This document shows, in pieces, positions 25,904 to 33,012 of a DNA stretch of 36,098 nt. Source of the DNA: UBA6115 sp012514225 (GTDB taxonomy: Bacteria > Bacillota > Clostridia > Christensenellales > Aristaeellaceae); NCBI GenBank assembly GCA_036756425.1, contig DAIOLC010000018.1, positions 1 through 36,098 on the forward strand, read 5' to 3'. The translations under genes and the position numbers were made by a program. The notes under the pieces were generated by a model. The model was not told the DNA's origin and searched no databases. It worked only from the letters and a program-made list of their open reading frames with translations. The first letter of the stretch is position 1, and each line of letters opens with the position of its first letter.

Positions 25904-26277
25904 CAATCGCCCTCCGCCTTGGCCAACAGGGCAATCTGGTCGATGTCCAGCGTTCTGTACCTCCGGTACAGCCGTATGGTCAGCGCCAGCATGATGGCGG
26001 TAAAGCTGACGGAGACCACGATGCCGGTCAGCACCAGGCCCGCGGGGATGGGGTTGATGTAGCGGGCGGTGTCCGTCACGCCGTCGACCACGATGGGCGC
26101 CTTCCTGCCGTGGATGTATCCCATGGAGGCCAGGAACAGGTAAACGGCGGTATCCATGATGTTCAGCCCGATGATTTTTCGGATCAGGTTTCGCTGCAGC
26201 AACAGGATGCCAAACCCGATGCCAAAGAGGATGACCGCGACGGTCTGCTCCAGGTTTTCATAAAGCATTTGCAGCAT
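25903..26277 (-). CDS. mrpC: Na+(K+)/H+ antiporter subunit C (MrpC/NuoK-like)
   Basis: 124 aa, three membrane helices. NuoK-like marks are FGIGFGILLLQRNLIRKIIGL and the IPAGLVLTGIVVSVSFTAIMLAL segment. It sits between the MrpB- and MrpD-like genes exactly as in Mrp/Mnh operons, overlapping mrpD by one base. The C-terminal tail (YRRYRTLDIDQIALLAKAEGD) is cytoplasmic. Confidence 0.94.
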   Translation of the reverse strand: MLQMLYENLEQTVAVILFGIGFGILLLQRNLIRKIIGLNIMDTAVYLFLASMGYIHGRKAPIVVDGVTDTARYINPIPAGLVLTGIVVSVSFTAIMLALTIRLYRRYRTLDIDQIALLAKAEGD

Positions 26278-26287
26278 GCCGCGCCCC

Positions 26288-27307
26288 TTACAGCCCGCCC
26301 TTGCGGAAAAGGGCGTAAAAGATGTACATCGTGCATGCGACCACCATGCCGACCGCGATATTCAGTGGCATGATCAGCCCGCTGGAAAGAATCGCGCCGG
26401 GGACACCCAGGGGGATTCCCGATTCCAGGCGGTTTGCGCCGCAATAGAACGAGTAGGTCTTGGCAAGCCCATAGAACAGCAATGAGCAGAAACTCACCCA
26501 CTTGAAGGTCCCGTAGCGGAAGAACCGTCCGGACTTTTCGAACCCGAAGGCGTTCAGGTACAGAATCAGTCCGGCGGAGATGATGGCCCCGCCCGAGAAT
26601 CCGCCCCCGGGAGACAGGTGGCCGTTCAAAATGACATAGACGCCGAACAGCAGCACGACCGGGGTCAGAAGCTTGGCGCTTGCCTGGAGGATGCGGTCAT
26701 TCTTTGGCTCATGGTGCCGGTCGTCCGCGTCCTCGGCAATCTGCTCCATGACCGGCATCCCCTGGCTGTCCTTGTCGATTCGCAGCAGAATCAGTACAGC
26801 GCAGGCGGCGATGAACAAAACGGTGCTTTCCCCCAGGGTGTCGAAGGCGCGGTAGTCCAGAATCATGCCGGCGACGATATTGACGGCGCCTGTTTCCTGC
26901 AGCCCCCGTTCGATGTATCGCCGGGTGACGATATTGCTGCCGGGCGTGTCAGCCGCGCCAAAGCGCGGCATGTTGGCCACCGTTTCCAGCAGGAAGAAAA
27001 TCATCAGCGCGCCAAGCGTGAGCGCCAGCGCAACATATAGCCGGGTAATGACCTTCCGTCCCCTCGTATGCGCCCACTTGGTAAAGTCGTAGTGAGCCAT
27101 CCGGTCCAGCGCGATTTCCCGCTCATGCTTGCGGCTGTCGGTCAGTTCCCGCTGCTGCTCGAGCAGTTGCTTCAGGTTTTCCTTTTCTGCTGCTTCCTGC
27201 TTCAATGAATCGGCAATCCGGTCATCCAGCCCCGAAAAGCCGTCCCTCATCCAACAGAGGAAACGGGCTTGTGGCATTGATTGCCAGTTATTTCTGCGTT
27301 TTGTCAC
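26288..27307 (-). CDS. mrpB: Fused MbhE-MrpB antiporter subunit with N-terminal coiled coil
   Basis: About 339 aa, much longer than MrpB alone (about 140 aa). Three parts are visible: a charged N-terminal segment with a probable coiled coil (SLKQEAAEKENLKQLLEQQR) and no membrane helix; an MbhE-like part (membrane helix VALALTLGALMIFFLLETV, then RGLQETGAVNIVAGMILDYR and GESTVLFIAACAVLILL); and a MnhB part (LTPVVLLFGVYVILNGHLSP, then GGGFSGGAIISAGLIL, and a last helix). In Bacillus MrpA the MbhE-like domain is at the C-terminus of MrpA; here it is fused to MrpB. The start is uncertain: GTG at 27307 follows GGGGGA at good spacing, an ATG at 27337 has a weaker site, and one at 27277 has none. It overlaps the preceding gene. 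Confidence 0.9.
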   Translation of the reverse strand: MTKRRNNWQSMPQARFLCWMRDGFSGLDDRIADSLKQEAAEKENLKQLLEQQRELTDSRKHEREIALDRMAHYDFTKWAHTRGRKVITRLYVALALTLGALMIFFLLETVANMPRFGAADTPGSNIVTRRYIERGLQETGAVNIVAGMILDYRAFDTLGESTVLFIAACAVLILLRIDKDSQGMPVMEQIAEDADDRHHEPKNDRILQASAKLLTPVVLLFGVYVILNGHLSPGGGFSGGAIISAGLILYLNAFGFEKSGRFFRYGTFKWVSFCSLLFYGLAKTYSFYCGANRLESGIPLGVPGAILSSGLIMPLNIAVGMVVACTMYIFYALFRKGGL

Positions 27308-27560
27308 GTTCCCGTCCCCCTTCCGTCTTGATTTCATGGATTTTCTTCATGGTAACGAAGAACAGTACGCTTGTGATTCCGGCTCCGACCGCAGCCTCGG
27401 TGATGGCCAGGTCCGGGCTTTCCAGCAGCATCCAGATGACCGCCATGATCAGGCTGTATGCCATGTAGACAATCAGAGAGGTCAGGAGGTTGCGGGTCAT
27501 GCTGACCGCCAGGGCGCAGACAATCAGCATGGCCAACAGGGCGATGTGCACGAAACTCAT
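27288..27560 (-). CDS. MbhD-like antiporter subunit (DUF4040)
   Basis: 90 aa, three membrane helices. The core LTSLIVYMAYSLIMAVIWMLLESPDLAITEAAVGAGITSVLF contains the SPDLAITEAAVGAG signature of the MbhD/DUF4040 domain, which in Mrp systems is fused into the MrpA C-terminus and in Mbh hydrogenases is a separate subunit. Here it is separate, between mrpG and the MbhE-MrpB fusion, as in Mbh-type order. It overlaps mrpG by 4 bases. Confidence 0.9.
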   Translation of the reverse strand: MSFVHIALLAMLIVCALAVSMTRNLLTSLIVYMAYSLIMAVIWMLLESPDLAITEAAVGAGITSVLFFVTMKKIHEIKTEGGRERDKTQK

Positions 27561-27898
27561 TCGTCATCCCCCCTTTCCCGGGCCTCGGGCGGCGGAAGCT
27601 GGTGCCAGATCGGGTTGATGGTTACCTCAAGCCGCGCGATGAGGTGGCTGCCCACGGGGCTTGCCAGCCACAGGAAGCAGATAATCAGCAACAGTTTCAG
27701 CGCCATCCAGATATCCAGCGCGCTGACCGTCAAGGACAGCAGGCACAGCATCAGGCCCAAGGTGTCGCCTATTGCTGCCGCGTGCATCCGGTTGAGCACA
27801 TAGTTGAACTTGTATATGCCCGCTACGGCGGTGAACAGCACGACGATTCCGCTGAGCATAAGGGCGCAGGAAACAATAAACCGAACCCACTCAAGCAT
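27557..27898 (-). CDS. mrpG: Na+(K+)/H+ antiporter subunit G (MrpG)
   Basis: 113 aa, three membrane helices. Family marks are FTAVAGIYKFNYVLNRMHAA and IGDTLGLMLCLLSL, with a SPVGSHLIAR end to the last helix. It overlaps mrpF by 8 bases and the MbhD-like gene by 4, so translation is probably coupled. Small accessory subunit of the complex. Confidence 0.93.
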   Translation of the reverse strand: MLEWVRFIVSCALMLSGIVVLFTAVAGIYKFNYVLNRMHAAAIGDTLGLMLCLLSLTVSALDIWMALKLLLIICFLWLASPVGSHLIARLEVTINPIWHQLPPPEARERGDDE

Positions 27899-28211
27899 GG
27901 CGCTCTCCCTGCTCCCGCTCTTTTGCCTGCCGCTCCAGATAAACCCCCATGTATACCTTGCAAAGAACCACCACCGCCAGGAAACTGATCATCGCATACA
28001 GCATGGCGACGTCGGTCAGGTATCCCTCCCCGATCATCAACGCAACCACCCCGATCATGATGATGATTTGCGTTCCGATCATGTTGATGGCGACGATACG
28101 GTCGGCGATGGAAGGACCCTTGACCGCGCGGATAAAGCAGGCGACCAGCATGATTGCAAGTACGCACAGGCTTGCCACGCAGAATGTCTCGTATGCGCTG
28201 GAAATGCTCAT
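27891..28211 (-). CDS. mrpF: Na+(K+)/H+ antiporter subunit F (MrpF)
   Basis: 106 aa, three membrane helices. The stretch RAVKGPSIADRIVAINMIGT is the MrpF signature; the last helix is followed by a charged tail (ERQAKEREQGERHA). It overlaps mrpE upstream by 4 bases and mrpG downstream by 8. Confidence 0.94.
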   Translation of the reverse strand: MSISSAYETFCVASLCVLAIMLVACFIRAVKGPSIADRIVAINMIGTQIIIMIGVVALMIGEGYLTDVAMLYAMISFLAVVVLCKVYMGVYLERQAKEREQGERHA

Positions 28212-28699
28212 GCCCCGGCTCCGTCTTCGGGATTGCTTTCCAGACTCAGCAACTCCTGTTCAAATACGCCGCCGGCCAGCCCCTCCTCCATGCTTTCATC
28301 CAGGCAGTGCACCAGGAACTCGTCCCCCTGGATATGCACCGTAATCGTGCCGGGTGTCAGCGTAATGCTGTCCGCGAACACAACACGGGCTGCCGGGTTG
28401 CTCAGCTTCGTTTTGAAGGAAGCCAGCTTGGGCACCACGACATCTCGGTCGGTGAACACCAGCCGCATCACGGCGATATTCGCCTTGATGATTTCAACAA
28501 TCAGCAGACGGACATACTTTAGATAACCCGGAACTTTTTTTAGGATATCCAGTTGCCTTTTAGCGGTGAACCCCGGAATGACGAAGCGGCGGACGAACCA
28601 GGAAATGGCGAGCGAAATCGCCATGCCAAAGACCAGCAGTTCCCACGTCAGCTTCGCGTTGAACACGAACCATAAAAAAAGCAGGAAGGCCGCAATCAA
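28208..28699 (-). CDS. mrpE: Na+(K+)/H+ antiporter subunit E (MrpE)
   Basis: 163 aa: an N-terminal membrane hairpin (IAAFLLFLWFVFNAKLTW, LLVFGMAISLAISWF) and a soluble domain with SITLTPGTITVHIQGDEFLVHCLD, the MrpE signature. I place the start at TTG 28699, preceded by GGAAAGGG with 6 bases spacing. The frame stays open to 28765, but that upstream part contains the promoter -10 box, so the longer reading cannot be translated from this transcript. First gene of the ten-gene operon. Confidence 0.9.
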   Translation of the reverse strand: MIAAFLLFLWFVFNAKLTWELLVFGMAISLAISWFVRRFVIPGFTAKRQLDILKKVPGYLKYVRLLIVEIIKANIAVMRLVFTDRDVVVPKLASFKTKLSNPAARVVFADSITLTPGTITVHIQGDEFLVHCLDESMEEGLAGGVFEQELLSLESNPEDGAGA

Positions 28700-28750
28700 T
28701 GTTTTCCCTTTCCGGTTGAACGTCAAGGCAGGGGAGGGGGCACGGTCAGG

Positions 28751-28778
28751 ATTATAGCAGTGCACAAGCGATTGTCAA
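28751..28778 (-). promoter_or_regulatory. Strong promoter of the antiporter operon
   Basis: Perfect TTGACA (28778-28773) and perfect TATAAT (28756-28751) with a 16-base spacer on the minus strand. The predicted start near 28744 leaves a leader of about 45 nt before mrpE. No operator or riboswitch is evident in that leader. Confidence 0.9.
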
Positions 28779-28779
28779 C

Positions 28780-28839
28780 AAAAAGCGGAACTTGGTCCTG
28801 TCCCGGGAACAGCCGGGTGCTCGGCTCCGGGGTTCCGCT
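28780..28839 (-). terminator. Terminator of the sepF-divIVA-fructokinase operon
   Basis: On the minus strand AGCGGAAC (28839-28832) pairs with GTTCCGCT (28791-28784), with further GC-rich pairing inside, and is followed by TTTTG. It starts 4 bases beyond the fructokinase stop codon and ends just before the -35 box of the antiporter promoter, insulating the two operons. Confidence 0.85.
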
Positions 28840-28842
28840 CGC

Positions 28843-29739
28843 TTAGCGCTGTTTATTCCGGGTTTCCTTCGGCAGTGCTTGTTTGGCCAGCAGCGCGGCG
28901 CCCACCAGCCCGCTGTTGGGATAGAGGGCGGGGGCCTTGATATAGTCTTCCATCTCCGGCAGCTGGCCCCGGTCGATGTATCCGTTGACCATCCTGAGCA
29001 CCTGCTGGCGGATTTTGGGCAGCAGCTGCTCCTCGTGCATCACGCCGCCGCCCATAAGAATCATTTCGGGGGAAACGACCATCAACGCGTCGACGCACAG
29101 CTGGGCCAGGTAATAGGCCTCCAGGTCCCACCCCCGGTGGTCCGGCGCCAGGTCCTTGCCCGGCACGCCCCAGCGGGCCTGCATCGCAGGCCCGGAGGCG
29201 AACCCCTCCGCGCAGTTGGGGTGGTAAGGGCATACGCCGTTGAGCAGCGGGTCCTCCTCGTGCCGGCTGAGAAGCACGTGGCCCATCTCCGGGTGCATCA
29301 ACCCATGCACCAGCCGGCCTTCGGTATACAGCCCGCCGCCGACGCCGGTGCCGATGGTGAAATACAGGCAGCTGCCCAGCCCGATCGCGGCGCCCATCTT
29401 GACCTCCGCCAGCGCCGCGGCGTTGACGTCGGTGTCAATCCCGCAGGGAAGCCCCAGCCCGCCCCGGAGCGTATCCAGCAGGGGAAAGCGCTGCCAGGCC
29501 AGCTTGGGCGTGTTGAGGATGGTGCCATAGTCCGGGGAGGAGGCGCGCAGGTTAATCGGACCGAAGGCTGCGATACCCAGCGCGTCGACCGGGTGCTCCT
29601 TGAAATAATCAATCATCGCCGGCAGGGTTTCCTCCGGCGTCTTGGTCGGGATGCTGGCCTGCTCCAGAAGATGGATGTCCGCGTCGAAGACGCCCATCAC
29701 CATCTTGGTGCCGCCGGCTTCGATGGCACCGTACCGCAC
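28843..29739 (-). CDS. ROK-family sugar kinase, probable fructokinase
   Basis: 298 aa. The ATP-binding phosphate motif IEAGGTK is at the N-terminus. The ROK core GTGVGGGLYTEGRLVHG is followed by EMGHVLLSRHEEDPLLNGVC and the zinc motif PYHPNCAEGFASGPA (His and Cys ligands). This spacing is that of the YdhR/GmuE/ScrK-type fructokinases rather than glucokinase GlcK (inference from motif form). It starts at GTG 29739, directly after the divIVA stop, so it is the last gene of the sepF-divIVA unit. Its place in a division operon is unusual. Substrate is not proven by sequence. Confidence 0.88.
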   Translation of the reverse strand: MRYGAIEAGGTKMVMGVFDADIHLLEQASIPTKTPEETLPAMIDYFKEHPVDALGIAAFGPINLRASSPDYGTILNTPKLAWQRFPLLDTLRGGLGLPCGIDTDVNAAALAEVKMGAAIGLGSCLYFTIGTGVGGGLYTEGRLVHGLMHPEMGHVLLSRHEEDPLLNGVCPYHPNCAEGFASGPAMQARWGVPGKDLAPDHRGWDLEAYYLAQLCVDALMVVSPEMILMGGGVMHEEQLLPKIRQQVLRMVNGYIDRGQLPEMEDYIKAPALYPNSGLVGAALLAKQALPKETRNKQR

Positions 29740-30249
29740 TTAGGACATCTCCGAATCCAGGATGTCGATCTGGTCCTTGAGCATGGACTGGAAGCGCAGC
29801 TTGAACTTCTGCGCGTCCGTTTCCAGCTGCGCGATTTCCTTCTTCAGCTGCTCCTTGCGCGCCTCGAGCTCTTCCAGCTCCGGGTCCGGCACGCTCTCTT
29901 CCGCTTCCTTAACAATGTCATCCGCCCGCCGGTTGGCTTCCGCCATCGCCTCGTCACAGGCTTTCTGGGTCTTTTCCAGCAGCAGCTTCGCCGTCTTCAG
30001 GTCGCTGGGCCATTCCTGGACCGCGGGGGCGGCGATGGGCGCGAGCGGGGGCGGGGCGCTGGCGGCGGGCATGAAGGGGACGGACGCCTGCTGCTGCTTG
30101 AGCTGGTCGCGCAGCTGCTGGATGGTGGCGTTCAGGCTCTCGATTTCATCACAGATGGCGTCCAGGAACTCGTCCACTTCCAGCTGGTCGTAGCCGCGTA
30201 CCTTGGTCTTGAACTCCTTTTCCTCAATCATCGTGACGGTGATGGCCAT
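29740..30249 (-). CDS. divIVA: DivIVA-family cell pole / septum protein
   Basis: 169 aa from the ATG at 30249, which follows AAGGGAGAAGCACC (an in-frame ATG 13 codons upstream lacks a site). The N-terminal DivIVA domain shows EFKTKVRGYDQLEVDEFLDA, which in the family binds curved membrane. A Pro/Ala linker (about 58-80) and a long C-terminal coiled coil (LEELEARKEQLKKEIAQLE) follow. It lies 35 bases after sepF in the same transcript and directly abuts the fructokinase gene. Expected to mark poles or septum and recruit other proteins. Confidence 0.92.
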   Translation of the reverse strand: MAITVTMIEEKEFKTKVRGYDQLEVDEFLDAICDEIESLNATIQQLRDQLKQQQASVPFMPAASAPPPLAPIAAPAVQEWPSDLKTAKLLLEKTQKACDEAMAEANRRADDIVKEAEESVPDPELEELEARKEQLKKEIAQLETDAQKFKLRFQSMLKDQIDILDSEMS

Positions 30250-30284
30250 GGTGCTTCTCCCTTCAATCGCAAAAATCCCGCGCC

Positions 30285-31340
30285 TCACTGCGCGTAGCGT
30301 TCATCCTGATATCCCGCGTACCCTGCCTGCGGCTCATACGCCGGCGGCGCGTAGGGGTTTTGTGCGCCGTACGCTGGCTGCGGAGGGTAGGCGTTTTGCT
30401 GTGGGTATGCGGGCTGGGCCGCCTGGTAGGGCGCGCCGGCAGGCTGCGTATAAATGGGCTGCCCCTGCGCCGGAATCTGGCCGGGGTTCTGCTGCGGCGC
30501 CGGGCGCGCCTGCGGCGCGTTGGCGCTGGCGGTCACCGGGTCTGTGTACACCATCATCCCGTTGGGCGCCAGAATATAGAAGCCGACCCTGAGGGACAGG
30601 CGCGTCATCGTGCCGCCCAGGGCAAAGCAGGCCCCGTTGAGCATATCCACGTAGCGGCGGACCTCGGTTTTGTCCACCAGCTGGTCCATCACCACCAGGG
30701 TGCACTGGCCTTTTCGCAGGCAGGTCATCGCCTGCCTGCAGCCGGTCATGTTGGTGACGTTGATTACGTAGGCGTCCATCGGCCGGGCTTCCGGCTCCGG
30801 CTGCGGAGCGCCGGGAAACTGCACCAGGTTGTCTGCCGGTTGCTGTGCCTGCTGGTGCTGTGCTGCGCGGCGGTTGCGTCCGCCGGCGTCTGCCTGGAAC
30901 TGCTGCAACTGCATCTGCTGGGGGGAAACCCCTTGCGCCTGCGCAGGCTCGGGCATTTGCTGCGCGTAACCCTGGGGCGCTTGCCAGGCCTGGCGCACGG
31001 GCGAGAAAGGCTGTGTCGGTTCCCCGGCGTAGCTTTGCGGGGGCGCCGGTTGCCGGTATGCCTCCTGCGGGTCGGCCTGCTGGTAGGTGGGCTGGTATCC
31101 GGCAAACGCGGGCTGCTGCTGGTAAGGCGCGCCTTGGTAGTATACCTGCTGTGCCCCCGGCGGCGCGTAAGGGTTCTGGGGGGGGTAATCGGGGTACGCG
31201 CCCTGTGCGGGCGTGCGGTCGTCCGGCTCCGGGAACCGGCTGTCGCCCTGCCCGGCCGCGCCGTAGAAAAAGCTGTTGTCGCGGCTGAAAACCGACTTGA
31301 CCTTATCCGTCGCCTTGCCAAAAAAGTCGCGTAAATCCAT
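30285..31340 (-). CDS. sepF: SepF-like division protein with long Gln/Pro/Tyr-rich regions
   Basis: 351 aa, over twice the size of Bacillus SepF (about 150). The N-terminal amphipathic start MDLRDFFGKATDKVKSVF matches the SepF membrane anchor. Residues about 25-185 are low-complexity, rich in Gln, Pro, Tyr and Ala (PYQQQPAFAGYQPTYQQ). The SepF core is at about 188-265 (VRRYVDMLNGACFALGGTM, then VGFYILAPNG). A second Pro/Tyr/Gln-rich tail (AYPPQPAYGAQNPYAPP) fills 266-351. The start ATG at 31340 follows GGAGGGACGGA. SepF tethers FtsZ to the membrane; the linker lengths are the odd point. First gene of the operon with divIVA. Confidence 0.9.
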   Translation of the reverse strand: MDLRDFFGKATDKVKSVFSRDNSFFYGAAGQGDSRFPEPDDRTPAQGAYPDYPPQNPYAPPGAQQVYYQGAPYQQQPAFAGYQPTYQQADPQEAYRQPAPPQSYAGEPTQPFSPVRQAWQAPQGYAQQMPEPAQAQGVSPQQMQLQQFQADAGGRNRRAAQHQQAQQPADNLVQFPGAPQPEPEARPMDAYVINVTNMTGCRQAMTCLRKGQCTLVVMDQLVDKTEVRRYVDMLNGACFALGGTMTRLSLRVGFYILAPNGMMVYTDPVTASANAPQARPAPQQNPGQIPAQGQPIYTQPAGAPYQAAQPAYPQQNAYPPQPAYGAQNPYAPPAYEPQAGYAGYQDERYAQ

Positions 31341-31390
31341 TCCGTCCCTCCCTGGGCGCCCCGTCCGGATTTTCCCCATGAATCCCGGAT

Positions 31391-31419
31391 ATTATAGCCA
31401 AACCGGCGAGCGGGCGCAA
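31391..31419 (-). promoter_or_regulatory. Promoter of sepF operon
   Basis: TTGCGC (31419-31414) and perfect TATAAT (31396-31391) with a 17-base spacer on the minus strand, about 50 bases upstream of the sepF start. A short inverted repeat (ggcgcaa/ttgcgcc) overlaps the -35 box and may be regulatory. Confidence 0.8.
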
Positions 31420-31435
31420 GTTTGCGCCGCCCGGC

Positions 31436-32908
31436 TCAGAAAATCCGGACGACCAGCCCCTCGTACAAGTGCCCTGGGTTGACCGGCACCACGTGAGCTT
31501 GGGTGGCGTCCTGGCTGACGATGGTCACCGGCACCAGGTAAGGACCTTCCTGGTATTGCACGACCACGCCGATTTCCCCGCCCTGGTTGATGACCGCGGA
31601 CGCGGGCACGGCATAGGTGATAACGGATTTGGACAGCTGCACGCGGGCGGCGCGAACGTAGAGGATGGGCTCGATTGCCGAATCCGCCTTCAGCCGCACC
31701 AGCATCTCTCCGCCGGAGCGGGTCACCGATTCTACGGTCACGCTGACGGTTGTGCTGTCGAAGCTTTCGATCAGCATCCTGTATTGCTCCCCGACGACGG
31801 GGTTCCACCCCAGGTCGTCCGCCAGCATCAGCGCGCCCCAGTCGTACTGGCGCACCAGCCGGTAAATGTCCATCGCGTTTTTCGGACGCTGCGCGATTTC
31901 CGGCACTTTGCCTTCCAGCATCGATCGCACCGCCTGCGGGCTGTATTCCTGGTAGGTGGCGGAATTGAGGGCTCCCTCGAAGCCGTCCGTATAAAAGCTG
32001 ACGATGCCGTTGTCCGTCGCGGCGAATTGCTTCGTCCAGGACTCGATGCGCTGCAGCTGGCTGTTCTCGTTGTCATACAGCCGCGTCAGTTTGGTATCCT
32101 CAATGTATTTCTGCTTCAGGTAGGCGTGCCGCGCGCTGATGGACTCCTTGAGCAGCAATTCCTGGTTGAGCAGGTTGCCCTTCGCGCCGCGCACCAGGGA
32201 CTGGGTCTCTGCCGCCCGCTGCATGACGGCGGTGTCCAGCCGGGCCAGCTGGTTGTCCTGTGTGGTGGAGGCGGCTAGCAGCACCTTGTGATAGTCCTTG
32301 ATTTGCGTGCGGTAGCTTTGCAGCCGCTCCAGCTCCCTGGCCGAGAAGCCGGTGGAGAACACGGTGCAGATCGGGTCGCCCCGGCTGACGGCGGAGCCTT
32401 CCTCCGCGGTATAGCGCACGTCGGACACGTTCTCCTGCTGGAAGACCGATTCGTTGCGCACGATCAGCGCCTGCCCGGAAAAGGTGGAGCCTTGCTCGGA
32501 GATGGTGACCACGGCCGTGCCCTGCTCCTTCTTCCCGAAGAACTGGCTGGCGGCAGTCGCTACCAGGACGATAATCAGCGCGGCCAGGGCAAGGTACAGA
32601 TACGTCAGCGCGCTGCGCCTCCTGGGCGGCGCGCGGTAAATCATCCGGTCGTCCGGCGGCTCCAGGCTCGGGTCGGGGGGCGGCGGCTCCGGCATCCCGC
32701 GCACGCCGCCCGCGTAGGGAGGCGGGGCGTTGGAGGGGGGGGCGGCCGGTCCCGGGTTTCGCTGCGGGTAGGCAGGGGTAAAGAAGCCGTCCGGGTCGGG
32801 CGGCAACCCCGCGGGGTCTGCGGACGGCGAAACCCCCGGCCAGGCCGGGGGCCGGCTGGCGCCTTGTTGCTGGCTTGAAGTCGGGTCCTGCCAGGGGGGC
32901 TGCTGCAT
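31436..32908 (-). CDS. HlyD-like single-pass membrane protein
   Basis: 490 aa from the ATG at 32908, which follows GAAAGGAAGG. A Pro-rich cytoplasmic N-terminus (about 1-90) ends in the basic YRAPPRRRSALTYLY, followed by one membrane helix (LYLALAALIIVLVATAASQFF). The outside part has a biotinyl-lipoyl-like half near TAEEGSAVSRGDPICTVF, a helical region (about 185-285) and a C-terminal barrel region ending VPVNPGHLYEGLVVRIF. This is the layout of HlyD-type adaptor proteins, and such genes are often next to sepF in Clostridia. No transporter partner is in the window, so the function is open; a wall or division role is inference. Confidence 0.8.
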   Translation of the reverse strand: MQQPPWQDPTSSQQQGASRPPAWPGVSPSADPAGLPPDPDGFFTPAYPQRNPGPAAPPSNAPPPYAGGVRGMPEPPPPDPSLEPPDDRMIYRAPPRRRSALTYLYLALAALIIVLVATAASQFFGKKEQGTAVVTISEQGSTFSGQALIVRNESVFQQENVSDVRYTAEEGSAVSRGDPICTVFSTGFSARELERLQSYRTQIKDYHKVLLAASTTQDNQLARLDTAVMQRAAETQSLVRGAKGNLLNQELLLKESISARHAYLKQKYIEDTKLTRLYDNENSQLQRIESWTKQFAATDNGIVSFYTDGFEGALNSATYQEYSPQAVRSMLEGKVPEIAQRPKNAMDIYRLVRQYDWGALMLADDLGWNPVVGEQYRMLIESFDSTTVSVTVESVTRSGGEMLVRLKADSAIEPILYVRAARVQLSKSVITYAVPASAVINQGGEIGVVVQYQEGPYLVPVTIVSQDATQAHVVPVNPGHLYEGLVVRIF

Positions 32909-32940
32909 CCGCGCCTTCCTTTCACAATCGCTGTCCAGAA

Positions 32941-32969
32941 AGAATACCGCCATCAGGCGGGAATGTAAA
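32941..32969 (-). promoter_or_regulatory. Promoter of the HlyD-like gene
   Basis: TTTACA (32969-32964) and TATTCT (32946-32941) with a 17-base spacer on the minus strand, about 35 bases upstream of the start codon. The -35 box also serves as the T-rich end of the preceding terminator. Confidence 0.75.
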
Positions 32970-32992
32970 GCCGGCGCCTTTCCGGCGCCGGC
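32970..32992 (-). terminator. Terminator after the PepSY-like gene
   Basis: GCCGGCGCC and GGCGCCGGC form a perfect 9-bp stem around GGAAA, followed by TTTACATT on the minus strand. It lies 20 bases after the stop codon. The U-run is short, so some read-through into the HlyD-like gene is possible. Confidence 0.8.
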
Positions 32993-33012
32993 CAGTACCG
33001 CCCTGTCGCGAT

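Noticed and set aside
19234..28778. Hydrogenase (Mbh/Ech) or complex I operon
   Set aside because: No NuoB-, NuoD-, NuoH- or NuoI-like gene, and no [NiFe] or iron-sulphur cysteine motif, is in the operon or next to it.
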